Source of the DNA: CALNXN01 sp942490645
GTDB taxonomy: Bacteria > Pseudomonadota > Alphaproteobacteria > Rhodobacterales > Rhodobacteraceae
DNA: 64,000 nt
Assembly (NCBI GenBank): GCA_942490645.1
Contig: CALNXN010000012.1
Location: 27,035 to 91,034 of the forward strand
Direction of reading: 5' to 3'
Below, one piece after another: positions 33,500 through 42,719 of this stretch. Below the pieces are notes generated by a model. It saw nothing but the letters and a program-made list of their open reading frames with translations, was not told where the DNA came from and searched no databases. Position 1 is the stretch's first letter. Each line of letters opens with the position of its first letter. The position numbers and the translations under genes are program-made.

Positions 33500-34624
33500 A
33501 TGCTGCCCAAGTGGTTTGACAAATGGAATGCGGATAACCCGACCAATATCTTCGGTCCGGCGATCCTGATCGGTGTTCTCGGTGGTGCGGTCTTTGTTGC
33601 GGCGATGGTCGTGACCTGGGGCAACCCGGCGCAGACGGCCAGTCTGCAAACCGGACCTCGCGGGACTGGCATGTCGGTCCCGGAATTCAACGTGGTCCGG
33701 CTGGCCCCTGATCCCACGATCGAGGCCTATTATACCGAAGAGCCTTATGTGCCTGAGGGCGGCGAGGATCTGGCGCGCGACATCTATGACAATGTTCAGG
33801 TGTTGGGTGATCTGACCGAAGACAACTTCAACCGCCTGATGAACGCCATGACGCAATGGGTCGCGCCCGAAGAGGGATGCGCCTACTGCCACGGTGATCT
33901 GGATGTTGAGGACTACGGACAAGACAACCTCTATACCAAGGTCGTGGCCCGCCGCATGATCCAGATGACCCAGACCATCAACGATGACTGGGACGGACAC
34001 GTCAACGCCAACCAGGAAGTGGGTGTGAACTGCTACACCTGCCACCGTGGCCAAGCCGTGCCGAGCAACATCTGGTTCCGGATCAATCCGGTCAACGAGG
34101 CCGCAGGTGGTTGGGCAGCCGTGCAAAACCGCGCGACTTCGCTGAGCCAGGCGACGTCACTGCCCTCCAACGCGCTGGAAGAGTACCTGGCCGATGACGA
34201 GGAAATCGTCAACGTGCACAGCCTCGAGAGCCGTGTCGCGGGTGTGCCGGGTGTCGACGAGGAAGACTATGCGTCGATCCAGAAGACGGAGATGACCTAT
34301 TCGCTGATGAATTACTTCTCCAACTCGCTGGGTGTGAACTGCGTGTTCTGCCACAACTCCCGCGCTTTCTATGACGGATCGCAAAACACGCCTCAGTGGG
34401 GCACGGCTTTGCTCGGGCGTCAGATGGTGATCGAGTTGAACTCCGAATACCTGATCCCGCTCAAGGATACGTACCCGGCTGAACGCCTTGGCCCGATCTA
34501 TGCAGATGCGCCCAAAGCCGCCTGCAAGACCTGCCACAAGGGTTATCAGCAGCCACTGCAAGGCATGAACATGATTGCCGACTGGCCCGAACTCGCGACA
34601 AGTGAGGCGCCGGAATACGAATAG
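33500..34624 (+). CDS. pufC: Tetraheme reaction-centre cytochrome c subunit PufC
   Basis: A 374-residue periplasmic electron donor to the special pair with four haem sites: CAYCH (127-131), CYTCH (178-182), CVFCH (281-285) and CKTCH (342-346). It is held by an N-terminal helix at about 19-40. There is no lipobox cysteine, so the anchor is probably uncleaved rather than a lipoprotein tail. Last gene of pufQBALMC, two bases after pufM, and followed by a GC hairpin. Confidence 0.96.
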   Translation: MLPKWFDKWNADNPTNIFGPAILIGVLGGAVFVAAMVVTWGNPAQTASLQTGPRGTGMSVPEFNVVRLAPDPTIEAYYTEEPYVPEGGEDLARDIYDNVQVLGDLTEDNFNRLMNAMTQWVAPEEGCAYCHGDLDVEDYGQDNLYTKVVARRMIQMTQTINDDWDGHVNANQEVGVNCYTCHRGQAVPSNIWFRINPVNEAAGGWAAVQNRATSLSQATSLPSNALEEYLADDEEIVNVHSLESRVAGVPGVDEEDYASIQKTEMTYSLMNYFSNSLGVNCVFCHNSRAFYDGSQNTPQWGTALLGRQMVIELNSEYLIPLKDTYPAERLGPIYADAPKAACKTCHKGYQQPLQGMNMIADWPELATSEAPEYE

Positions 34625-34629
34625 GTCGC

Positions 34630-34649
34630 GGGCGGCCGAACAGCCGCCC
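34630..34649 (+). terminator. Hairpin after pufC (3' end or attenuator)
   Basis: A perfect 7-bp stem GGGCGGC/GCCGCCC with a six-base loop, five bases after the pufC stop. No T-run follows, so it may stabilise the mRNA end or act as a weak stop before dxs rather than a classical terminator. Confidence 0.5.
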
Positions 34650-34838
34650 CTGACCTCGCCAGGCACGGATCATCGGCTTCCTTGATCCGGGCACGGGGTC
34701 TCAACACCCCGGTTCCCTTCCTGTTGGCTACAGGAACCTGGCGTCGCAGTCGGTTTACCCCGAGTGCGACGCCTTTTGTTTCTTCGGGCAAGCGCGCGGC
34801 AAGGCGTGCTCCGAAACCAAAGACAAAGGATGTGCGCC

Positions 34839-36773
34839 ATGACCGATACAAAAACCCCGACACTGGACCGTGTTGCAGGCCCCGCCGATTTGCGCAGCCT
34901 GACGGACGCGGAGTTGAAAACCGTCGCCGATGAATTGCGCGGCGAGGTCGTTGATGCCGTAAGCCAGACGGGCGGGCATCTTGGGTCGTCGCTGGGTGTG
35001 GTCGAGCTGAGCGTTGCCATACATGCCGTCTTTGACACGCCGCGCGACAAGCTGATCTGGGATGTGGGCCACCAGTGTTATCCGCACAAGATCCTGACGG
35101 GGCGGCGTGATCGGATGCATACCCTGCGGCAGGGCGGGGGCATAAGCGGGTTCACCAAGCGCAGCGAATCCGAATATGACCCTTTTGGCGCAGCGCATTC
35201 CAGCACGTCGATCTCGGCTGCACTCGGCTTCACGGTCGGGCGTGACATGGGGATGCCCACGGGCGATGCGGTGGCGGTGATCGGGGATGGCTCCATCAGT
35301 GCGGGCATGGCCTATGAAGCGCTGAACAACGCAGGCCACGAGGGGCGGCGGCTGTTCGTGATCCTCAATGACAACGAGATGTCGATCGCACCCCCTGTGG
35401 GGGCGATGTCGTCGTACCTGTCGAGCCTGTCCGATCTGTCGCGCAAGGGCCCGTTTGGCGGACTGGTCGCACTGGCCGAAGGGATGGAGCAACTCGCGCC
35501 CAGGCCCGTGCGCGAAGGCGCTCGCCGGGCCCGCGAAATGGTTACAGGTCTTGAGAGCCGTGGCACGTTTTTCGAAGAGCTGGGGTTTGATTACGTTGGG
35601 CCGATTGATGGTCACGACATGGAGCAATTGCTGAGTGTGCTGCGGTCGGTCCGTGCGCGCGCGACGGGTCCGGTGCTGATCCATGCCTGCACGGTCAAGG
35701 GCAAGGGATACGCCCATGCGGAAGGCTCCGCCGACAAATACCACGGCGTCAGCAAATTCAACGTCGGCACTGGCGTGCAGGACAAAGCCAAAGCCAATGC
35801 GCCATCCTACACAGGTGTTTTCGGCGATGCGCTGGCCCAAGAGGCCGCCGATGACCCGCGTGTCGTTGCCGTCACGGCGGCGATGCCCTCGGGCACCGGC
35901 GTGGATCGCATGGCCAAACGATTTCCCGGCCGCGTGTTCGATGTGGGCATTGCCGAGCAGCACGGTGTGACCTTTGCCGCTGGCATGGCGGCGTCGGGTC
36001 TAAAGCCTTTCTGTGCGATCTATTCGACGTTCCTGCAACGCGGATACGATCAGGTGGTGCACGACGTGGCCTTGCAAGGGTTGCCGGTACGCTTTGCGAT
36101 TGACCGGGCGGGGCTTGTGGGGGCGGATGGCGCGACCCATGCCGGAGCGTTCGACATCGGCTATCTTGGTGCGCTGCCGGGGATGGTTGTGATGGCCGCG
36201 GCCGATGAGGCGGAACTGGTGCATATGGTGGCCACGGCCGCTGCGCATGACACGGGGCCTATCGCGTTTCGCTATCCGCGCGGCAATGGGACGGGGGTGG
36301 CGCTGCCGGAGCGCGGTGTGCCGCTGGAGATCGGCAAGGGCCGGATGATCCGTGAAGGCACGGGCGACGTGGCGCTTTTGTCGCTGGGAACGCACCTTGG
36401 TGAATGTGAAACGGCCGCTGCCCTGCTTGAAAACGAAGGGATCAGCGTGACGATTGCCGATGCCCGTTTCGCAAAACCGCTGGATATGGACCTGATTGCA
36501 CGACTGGCGCAGACACATGGCGCCTTGGTCACGATCGAGCAGGGGGCCATGGGCGGATTTGGCGCGATGGTCTTGCAGGCCATGGCCGGCGCGGGCCTGT
36601 TGGACAACGGCTGCAAGGTGCGCACAATGTGCCTGCCGGATCGGTTCATAGATCAGGACAGCCCGGCGGCGATGTATCGTGCCGCAGGTCTCGATGCGGA
36701 AGGGATCGTTGATACGGTCTGCCGTACGCTGCGCCGTGACCGTAGGGTCGTTGATCTGAATGCCGCACGCTGA
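34839..36773 (+). CDS. dxs: 1-deoxy-D-xylulose-5-phosphate synthase Dxs
   Basis: A 644-residue thiamine-diphosphate enzyme, the first step of the non-mevalonate isoprenoid pathway that supplies CrtE. Visible motifs are GGHLGSSLGVVELSVA, WDVGHQCYPHKILTGR, the ThDP/Mg motif GDGSISAGMAYEALNNAG (149-166) and FDVGIAEQHGVTFAAGMA. I start at the ATG at 34839 (AAAGGA at 34825-34830). The frame is open for 25 codons upstream but without conserved sequence. It lies 214 bases after pufC on the same strand, a common place for an extra dxs copy in phototrophic roseobacters. Confidence 0.95.
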   Translation: MTDTKTPTLDRVAGPADLRSLTDAELKTVADELRGEVVDAVSQTGGHLGSSLGVVELSVAIHAVFDTPRDKLIWDVGHQCYPHKILTGRRDRMHTLRQGGGISGFTKRSESEYDPFGAAHSSTSISAALGFTVGRDMGMPTGDAVAVIGDGSISAGMAYEALNNAGHEGRRLFVILNDNEMSIAPPVGAMSSYLSSLSDLSRKGPFGGLVALAEGMEQLAPRPVREGARRAREMVTGLESRGTFFEELGFDYVGPIDGHDMEQLLSVLRSVRARATGPVLIHACTVKGKGYAHAEGSADKYHGVSKFNVGTGVQDKAKANAPSYTGVFGDALAQEAADDPRVVAVTAAMPSGTGVDRMAKRFPGRVFDVGIAEQHGVTFAAGMAASGLKPFCAIYSTFLQRGYDQVVHDVALQGLPVRFAIDRAGLVGADGATHAGAFDIGYLGALPGMVVMAAADEAELVHMVATAAAHDTGPIAFRYPRGNGTGVALPERGVPLEIGKGRMIREGTGDVALLSLGTHLGECETAAALLENEGISVTIADARFAKPLDMDLIARLAQTHGALVTIEQGAMGGFGAMVLQAMAGAGLLDNGCKVRTMCLPDRFIDQDSPAAMYRAAGLDAEGIVDTVCRTLRRDRRVVDLNAAR

Positions 36774-36794
36774 CGCGCGCGACACGCATGCTTT

Positions 36795-36814
36795 GCGATC
36801 CCTTCGGGGATCGC
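36795..36814. terminator. Hairpin between convergent dxs and the hydrolase gene
   Basis: A perfect 8-bp stem GCGATCCC/GGGATCGC with a TTCG tetraloop, in the 51-base gap between convergent genes. No T-run on either side, but it is well placed to end both transcripts. Confidence 0.55.
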
Positions 36815-36824
36815 GCGGACTGGT

Positions 36825-37622
36825 TCAGCCGATGGGGTGTTGGGACGTGAACGCGTGCAGGTGATCCGCGACGGCATTGGGTGCGTCCCAATGGATGGAA
36901 TGACCTGCGCCTGTGATGATATTTTGCGCGACGCCTTCCAAGGCTGATTGCGCCAAATCCAGTGGGACCAGCAGATCGTTTTCGGCCAGTAGGGCCTGTG
37001 TCGGCACATTTGGCGTTTCGCGAAAGATTGCGGGATCAGCTGCTAGTATTGCGGCCAGTTGATGGTCCATCGCGTCAGGGCTTTGCGCGTGTGGGTAGGC
37101 CAGCGACTGGGCCACGGCCGCATCGACGGCCCCCGGAACATCGTAGACAGCCGTTGAAAAGAGCCAAGGAAACAGCGCGCGAAGCCATGTGTCAGTTGGG
37201 GCGTCGGACCGCCTGATGGCGATCAGGGTGCGGAAGAGATCCATGTTGCGGGTCAGCCCAATTGGGGCGGAGGCTGCCATCGTGTAGCTGGCGATACGAG
37301 AGGGCGCGCTTTGAGCCAACGCCCAGCCGATGTTGCCACCCAGTGAATGGCCAATCACATGCGTTTGCGGGTGCCCTAGATGATCCAACAACGCCAGCGC
37401 GTCTTGGGCCCATATCGTCGGCGAGGCAGGCGCATTCCAAGGGGTTGTGCGCCCGGTTGTCCGGTTGTCTGGGCGAATTAGCGTGAAGTGCGGTGACAAG
37501 AGCGGCACCAGTGGCGCCCAACTGGCGCTATCGGACATGAACCCGGCGAGCATCAAAAGCGGCGGCCCTTGGCCATCGATCTCATAGTGAAGGGCGACAT
37601 CTGGCAGAGCAAGTTCAGGCAT
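36825..37622 (-). CDS. Alpha/beta hydrolase
   Basis: A 265-residue alpha/beta-hydrolase. It has an HG-like N-terminal motif in PLLMLAGFMSDSASW, the nucleophile elbow VIGHSLGGNIGW, an acid in ALLAENDLLVPLD and a late histidine in GAGHSIHWDAP. These are the features of esterases and enol-lactonases in the 3-oxoadipate enol-lactonase/haloperoxidase branch. The substrate is unknown. It overlaps the P1 peptidase gene upstream by eight bases and is the last gene of a leftward run of hydrolases and transporter genes. Confidence 0.85.
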   Translation of the reverse strand: MPELALPDVALHYEIDGQGPPLLMLAGFMSDSASWAPLVPLLSPHFTLIRPDNRTTGRTTPWNAPASPTIWAQDALALLDHLGHPQTHVIGHSLGGNIGWALAQSAPSRIASYTMAASAPIGLTRNMDLFRTLIAIRRSDAPTDTWLRALFPWLFSTAVYDVPGAVDAAVAQSLAYPHAQSPDAMDHQLAAILAADPAIFRETPNVPTQALLAENDLLVPLDLAQSALEGVAQNIITGAGHSIHWDAPNAVADHLHAFTSQHPIG

Positions 37623-38616
37623 TCAGGTCGCTCCAGCAGGGGAGCAGATCATCTGGGGCAGGGCGGGCGTGATACACAGCACGTGCGATTGCGCGACTGA
37701 GGCAAAGGGCTGCGGCATGGCCGATGACCGCCAGATCACGCTCGGGGGAGGGCATCGGTTTGGCGCTGGTGGACAGCGCAAAGACCAGATCGCCATCGCC
37801 GGGGCTGTGGGCCGGAACGCAAGCACGCCCGATCCCGTCGTGAGCGGCCCAGGCCACACGCTGGCACTGTGCCTTGTCGAGGGTCGCGTCCGTGGCGATG
37901 ATAGCTATGGTGGTGTTGGCACGTTCCAGCATCGCGGTGATCTTGCGGCTGTCCAGGTTGCGCCCCAGCCCGCTGGCCGGGTCTGGCCCGAGGCCGCCGA
38001 ATTCGCCGTTGATCTCGAAGGGGGCGGCCCAGAAGTGGCGATCGCCGGGTGTTGTTACGCTGCCCATAGGATTGGCCGCCACCAACGCGCCCACAGTGAT
38101 GCCGTTGGGCAAGACCAGAGATGCGGAGCCAAGCCCACCCTTCATCATGGCCGTCATGGCCCCGGTCCCGGCGCCTTCGGATCCGATAGCGAAATCTGGG
38201 GCGGCGGCGTCATGGGCCGCGCGGCCCAGTTCCCGGTAGGGGTTGTGCGCCCAGTTCTTGTCGCCGCCCGACAGCAGATCGAAGATGATCGCGCCGGGCA
38301 CCAATGGTATGATTGCTGTGCCCACACGGAACCCGCGCCCGGCAGCGCGCAGAGCATCCGAGACGCCTGAGCAGGCATCGAGCCCATAAGCGGAGCCGCC
38401 GGACAGGACCAGAGCATCGACAGCGGCCACGGATTTGTCTGGCTGCAGCAGATCCGTTTCCCGTGTACCCGGCGCGCCGCCCATCACTGCCACTGATGCG
38501 GTAAAAGGAGTATCAGCTGTCAGGACCGTCGCGCCCGATTTAAGGCTGGTGTCACTCGCGTTGCCGACACGCAGGCCTTCGACGTCGGTGATCAGGTTTT
38601 TTGAGCCCGGTTGCAT
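37615..38616 (-). CDS. P1 family (DmpA/S58-type) peptidase
   Basis: A 333-residue N-terminal-nucleophile aminopeptidase of the P1 family, which includes D-aminopeptidase DmpA and beta-peptidyl aminopeptidases. ITDVEGLRVGNA near the N-terminus, SGGSAYGLDACSGVSDALR and the processing region GAGTGAMTAMMKGGLGSASL (probable self-cleavage before the nucleophile at GS) are visible. These enzymes release N-terminal D- or beta-amino acids from short peptides or amides. I start at the ATG at 38616; a longer frame upstream lacks family sequence. It is coupled to the hydrolase downstream. Confidence 0.88.
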   Translation of the reverse strand: MQPGSKNLITDVEGLRVGNASDTSLKSGATVLTADTPFTASVAVMGGAPGTRETDLLQPDKSVAAVDALVLSGGSAYGLDACSGVSDALRAAGRGFRVGTAIIPLVPGAIIFDLLSGGDKNWAHNPYRELGRAAHDAAAPDFAIGSEGAGTGAMTAMMKGGLGSASLVLPNGITVGALVAANPMGSVTTPGDRHFWAAPFEINGEFGGLGPDPASGLGRNLDSRKITAMLERANTTIAIIATDATLDKAQCQRVAWAAHDGIGRACVPAHSPGDGDLVFALSTSAKPMPSPERDLAVIGHAAALCLSRAIARAVYHARPAPDDLLPCWSDLNA

Positions 38617-38698
38617 TAGCCGCGCCCTGCGGAAAGCGTGATTTGGATTGGTCTGTTGGTGACCTGCATATTTGAAGAACAATGAAGCATATGGGCGA

Positions 38699-39049
38699 TC
38701 AAATCCTTGGTTTGGCGGCTGCAGTCTCGGGATTGCCTGTGTTGGGTTCACCCTTTGGTTCGATCAGCAGGACTTTGCATTCCAGTTCGGCACGGGGGCG
38801 ATGTGTGATGCCTTTGGGAACGACGAATAACTCTCCTGCACGTACGGTATGTGATGTGTCCTGAAGGTCCATGATCATTTCGCCTTCCAGAACGAGGAAG
38901 AAATCATCTGTGTTTTCATGGAGGTGGAATGGAAACGTGCCCTGAAATTTGACGACCATCACATCGTTGTCGTTGTAGTCGGCCACGACATGCGGATCCC
39001 AGTGAGAGGTGAATTGAGCCAGCTTTTCGGCAAGGTTGACAGGTTTCAA
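38699..39049 (-). CDS. Small cupin-domain protein
   Basis: A 116-residue single cupin. The first metal motif is in FPFHLHENTDDFFLVLEGEM and the second in AGELFVVPKGITHRP, with two conserved histidines and a glutamate for a metal ion. Such proteins act as small isomerases, dioxygenases or sensors; no substrate can be named. It overlaps the upstream short-chain dehydrogenase by four bases (ATGA), so the two probably act together. Confidence 0.88.
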   Translation of the reverse strand: MKPVNLAEKLAQFTSHWDPHVVADYNDNDVMVVKFQGTFPFHLHENTDDFFLVLEGEMIMDLQDTSHTVRAGELFVVPKGITHRPRAELECKVLLIEPKGEPNTGNPETAAAKPRI

Positions 39050-39792
39050 ATGCAGCGGCCTCCGTCTACTTCCATCGCGACGCCAGTGATCATGCTGGCC
39101 TCATCCGAGCACAAAAAGCAGGCTGCATTGCCGAGGTCTTCGGGTTGTGAGAAACGGCCCAGTGGGATCGTGGCGAGAAATTTTGCCCGTATTTCGGGGG
39201 TGTCTTCGCCCATGAAGGATTTCAGCAATGGGGTTTCGCCCGCGACCGGGTTCAGGGCGTTGACGCGGATGCCGTTGGGCGCGAGTTCGACGGCCATCGC
39301 CTTGGTTGCGGTGATCATCCACCCTTTGGAGGCGTTGTACCAATTGAGGTTCGGGCGCGGTGACACGCCAGCGGTAGAGGCGATGTTGAGGATCGCGCCG
39401 CTGCCGCGCGCCTTCATGTGAGGGACCAGCGCGCGGGCGGTGAGGTACACGGATTTCATGTTCACGTTGAACACGCGGTCAAAGTCGTCTTCCGACACGT
39501 CCTCGAGGGGGGTCGGCAGGTGAGTGATGCCGGCGTTGTTGATGATGATGTCGACATGGCCCCATGCATCGATGGCGGTCTGCGCCATTGCGTTTACGGA
39601 CGATCCGTCACCAACGTCAACCTGTTGGGCCAGTGCGTGATCCCCCATTTGGGACGCCATTTCCTGAGCACCTGATCCGTTGATATCCGCAACCATCACA
39701 CGCGCGCCTTCTGCGGTGAATTTACGTACGATCCCTGCGCCGAACCCCGAGGCACCGCCAGTGACGATTGCGGTTTTTCCGGTGAGTCTCAT
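39046..39792 (-). CDS. Short-chain dehydrogenase/reductase
   Basis: A 248-residue classical SDR. The cofactor motif is TGGASGFGAGI (11-21), NNAG is in place, the catalytic serine lies in LNIASTAG, and YNASK provides the tyrosine and lysine. GPxxxMITGVAMEVDGG-type ending is normal for the family. It oxidises or reduces a hydroxyl/keto group with NAD(P). The substrate is unknown. Translationally coupled on both sides (acetyltransferase upstream, cupin downstream). Confidence 0.92.
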   Translation of the reverse strand: MRLTGKTAIVTGGASGFGAGIVRKFTAEGARVMVADINGSGAQEMASQMGDHALAQQVDVGDGSSVNAMAQTAIDAWGHVDIIINNAGITHLPTPLEDVSEDDFDRVFNVNMKSVYLTARALVPHMKARGSGAILNIASTAGVSPRPNLNWYNASKGWMITATKAMAVELAPNGIRVNALNPVAGETPLLKSFMGEDTPEIRAKFLATIPLGRFSQPEDLGNAACFLCSDEASMITGVAMEVDGGRCI

Positions 39793-40301
39793 GTTCTGTC
39801 CTTTCGTACGCGGTATTTCAAAACCACACGGTCATGTCCGTCGCTTCCGGGTTGGGCGGGGGCGGGGCGGTGGAATTCAAAGCCCTGATTTTCCCAAAAC
39901 CGCAGACCGTGCGGGTTGGCCAAGAGTACTGCCAGCTTGATCATAATGATACCAGCGGCGTTTGCCTTTTCGATCAATTGCGCGACGACTTGTGCGCCGA
40001 TGCCCTGTCCGCGCAGGGCCGGGTCGATCAGCATCAGGCCGATCCACCAATCGGTCGGGAACTCGTAACCATGCGCGATTCCGATAACCCCGACCAAGCG
40101 TCCGTTGCTGCGAATGCCATGGGCCTGCAGGTCGTTTCTGGTCAAGCCGGGCGGCGCTGTTTCAAAGAAGTCCTTGACGAAGGCCAGATCCGGCGCGCGG
40201 GATACTTCAAGCGTTACATAGTCCGCCGCGCGCTGCACGAGGTCGAGCGTCTCAAGCGTGTGGTCCGCCTGATTGATGGGTTCCAGTTTCCAATCAACCA
40301 T
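39789..40301 (-). CDS. GNAT-family N-acetyltransferase
   Basis: A 170-residue GNAT protein. The acetyl-CoA-binding motif is in LMLIDPALRGQGIGAQVVAQLI, followed by KLAVLLANPHGLRFWENQGFEF, the usual end of the fold. The acceptor is unknown. The ATG at 40301 lies inside the end of the ABC ATPase gene (eight-base overlap), so it belongs to the transporter operon and may modify the imported compound or a product of it. Confidence 0.88.
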   Translation of the reverse strand: MVDWKLEPINQADHTLETLDLVQRAADYVTLEVSRAPDLAFVKDFFETAPPGLTRNDLQAHGIRSNGRLVGVIGIAHGYEFPTDWWIGLMLIDPALRGQGIGAQVVAQLIEKANAAGIIMIKLAVLLANPHGLRFWENQGFEFHRPAPAQPGSDGHDRVVLKYRVRKDRT

Positions 40302-41907
40302 GTGCCATCTCCTTCCGGAGTGCCTCAAGATCAGGCAGCATGGGTGCCGCAGCGATCAGGCTCTGTGTGTAGGCATGTTGCGGATTGGAAAAGACATCTT
40401 CGGTAACGCCTTCTTCGACGATTTGTCCGGATTTCATGACCAGAACGCGGTCTGTCACGGTGCGAACCACGCTCAGGTCATGCGAGATGAACAGATAGCT
40501 GAGATTGTGACTGTGGCAGAGCGCGCAAAGCAGATCGAGGATTTGCGCGCGCACGGACACATCAAGGGCGCTGACGGCTTCGTCAAACAGGATCAGGTCC
40601 GGGCGGATGATCAGCGCGCGTGCGATCGCGATCCTTTGGCGCTGACCGCCTGAGAATTCGTGAATGTACTTGTTCGCATCCTCGGGCGTCAGGCCAACAG
40701 CCGTCAGGGCTTGGGCGATCGCATCCTCGCGGTCGGTTCCTTGTGGCGCGGCATCGAGCAGGTGAAAGGGCTCTGTGATCAGGCGGTCGACCCGGTGGCG
40801 CGGATTAAAGCTGCCGAAGGGGTCTTGAAACACGACTTGCATACGCCTGCGTACGGAAAGGTTAGGGCGGTTGTTGGAAAAGACCGGATCACCGCCCAGT
40901 GTGATCGCGCCAGCTTGGACCTGTTCCAGCCCGAGAATGGCACGGGTTAGCGTGGATTTACCGCATCCGCTTTCCCCCACCAGACCGAGGCGCTCGCCTT
41001 TGTGCAGGGTAAAGCTGACGTTGTCGACGGCACGAAAGCTGCCCGGTTTGCCGAATACCGTTTTGCGCGGTGTGTGGTAGTCGCGGCACACGCTTTTCAC
41101 CTCCAACAAGGGTTCGGGCGGTGGCTTGGCAGGCAAGGCAACGGTGTGGCCGGACGCTTCGAACAACATCTTGGTGTAGGGGTGGCGCATCTGGGTCAAC
41201 AAGGCGTTGGTTGCGCCCTGTTCCACGATTTCGCCATGGCGCATAACGACGATGCGGTCCGCCATATCGGCCACAACGGCGAGGTCATGGGTGATCATCA
41301 AAAGCCCCATGCCCATATCGCGCGCAAGGTCTTTGAGCAGGTCGAGGATTTGCGCCTGTGTCGTGACATCCAATGCGGTTGTGGGTTCGTCCGCGATCAG
41401 CAGGCGAGGGCGCAGGGCGATGGCCATGGCGATGACGACGCGCTGGCGCTGACCCCCCGACAACTCGTGCGGATAACGGCTCAGCGGAAAGCGATCCTGC
41501 GGCAGGCCGACACGGGCGAGGGTTTCGATGGCACGGGCTTCGGCCTCTGCCTTGGTGGCGTTTTCGTGCACCCGGATCGTTTCGGACACTTGCCGCCCGA
41601 TGGTTTGCACCGGGTTCAGTGCGGTCATGGGTTCTTGAAACACCATTCCGATTTCATTGCCACGCAGGGCGCACATGTCAGCCTCTGACGTTTGCAGAAG
41701 GTCGCGATCGCCCAACAGGATTGCGCCCGTCGTCTGCGCGCCCTTGGGCAGCAATCCCATAACCGCCATCGCTGTCATCGATTTGCCTGACCCGCTTTCG
41801 CCGGTAATGGCCACAATTTCACCGGCATCCACGGTCAGGCTGACGCCTTTGAGAATGGGGTAGCTGTGGATCTTCAGGGTCAGATCTGAGACGGTCAAGA
41901 GGCTCAT
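40294..41907 (-). CDS. Fused dipeptide/oligopeptide ABC transporter ATPase (DppD-DppF type)
   Basis: A 537-residue protein with two ABC domains. The first has Walker A GESGSGKSM (36-44) and signature LSGGQRQR; the second has GESGCGKST and FSGGQRQR. The GxxxSVSDV-type helical C-terminal cap of Opp/Dpp ATPases follows (FSNPQHAYTQSLI). It powers uptake through the two permeases encoded just upstream. The fusion of D and F subunits is common in alphaproteobacteria. It overlaps the permease gene by four bases. Confidence 0.93.
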   Translation of the reverse strand: MSLLTVSDLTLKIHSYPILKGVSLTVDAGEIVAITGESGSGKSMTAMAVMGLLPKGAQTTGAILLGDRDLLQTSEADMCALRGNEIGMVFQEPMTALNPVQTIGRQVSETIRVHENATKAEAEARAIETLARVGLPQDRFPLSRYPHELSGGQRQRVVIAMAIALRPRLLIADEPTTALDVTTQAQILDLLKDLARDMGMGLLMITHDLAVVADMADRIVVMRHGEIVEQGATNALLTQMRHPYTKMLFEASGHTVALPAKPPPEPLLEVKSVCRDYHTPRKTVFGKPGSFRAVDNVSFTLHKGERLGLVGESGCGKSTLTRAILGLEQVQAGAITLGGDPVFSNNRPNLSVRRRMQVVFQDPFGSFNPRHRVDRLITEPFHLLDAAPQGTDREDAIAQALTAVGLTPEDANKYIHEFSGGQRQRIAIARALIIRPDLILFDEAVSALDVSVRAQILDLLCALCHSHNLSYLFISHDLSVVRTVTDRVLVMKSGQIVEEGVTEDVFSNPQHAYTQSLIAAAPMLPDLEALRKEMAHG

Positions 41908-42719
41908 GCGCGGGCCACCCTGAGCCGTGGATCAAGGTAATCGCGCAGCCCGTCGCCCATCAGGTTCAACCCCAAAACTGTGATGATAATGGCAAAGCCG
42001 GGGATCAACGCCATATGCGGCGCGATGCTGACCAGCGTTTGTGCATCCGCCAGCATCCGGCCCCAGCTGGGCGTCGGGGGTTGCGCGCCCAGACCGACAT
42101 AGCTGAGCCCCGCTTCGGCCAGAATACCCAGCGAAAACTGGATGGTGCCCTGTACGATCAGCAGGTTGGTGACGTTGGGCAGGATATGTTCGATGCTAAT
42201 ATGTACGGCGGATTTCCCGGCCACGCGTGCCGCAAGGATGAATTCGCGCTCCCACAGGCTGAGGGCGGCACCGCGGGTGATACGTGCAAACACGGGGATG
42301 TTGAAAATGCCGATGGCGATGATCGCATTCACGGCGCCTGCGCCGAAAATCGCGGTGATCAGAATGGCAATGACGAGGCTGGGAAAGGCAAAGATCAGAT
42401 CGTTGCCGCGCATGATCAACTCGTCCAGCCATGACCCTTTGCGGGCTGCAGCCCACAACCCCAAAGGCACGCCAAGGATCATGCCGATGCCCACGGCAAC
42501 AAAGGCCACGGCAATAGAGGTGCGCGCACCCACCATGATCATGCTGAAGATATCGCGCCCAAAGTGATCGGTGCCCAACCAATGGGTTGCGTTCGGGGTC
42601 TGCAATTTGTTGGGAATACTGAGGGCGGTGTGATCAAAGGGCGTCCAAACAAAGGACAGCACAGCGGCGATCACCACCAGCGCGGAGAGGGCCGTGCCGA
42701 TGATCAGATTGCGCCTCAT
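41904..42719 (-). CDS. ABC transporter permease (DppC type)
   Basis: A 271-residue inner-membrane permease with about six helices. The extracytoplasmic part (NATHWLGTDHFGRDIFSMIM) and the EAA loop (AGLSYVGLGAQPPTPSWGRML) are characteristic of DppC/OppC. It is coupled by four-base overlaps to the DppB-type permease and the ATPase genes. Confidence 0.93.
   Translation of the reverse strand: MRRNLIIGTALSALVVIAAVLSFVWTPFDHTALSIPNKLQTPNATHWLGTDHFGRDIFSMIMVGARTSIAVAFVAVGIGMILGVPLGLWAAARKGSWLDELIMRGNDLIFAFPSLVIAILITAIFGAGAVNAIIAIGIFNIPVFARITRGAALSLWEREFILAARVAGKSAVHISIEHILPNVTNLLIVQGTIQFSLGILAEAGLSYVGLGAQPPTPSWGRMLADAQTLVSIAPHMALIPGFAIIITVLGLNLMGDGLRDYLDPRLRVARA

Noticed and set aside
34764..34838. 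A 25-codon N-terminal extension of Dxs
   Set aside because: No ribosome site and no conserved residues; AAAGGA before the ATG at 34839 and the usual family N-terminus support the shorter protein.
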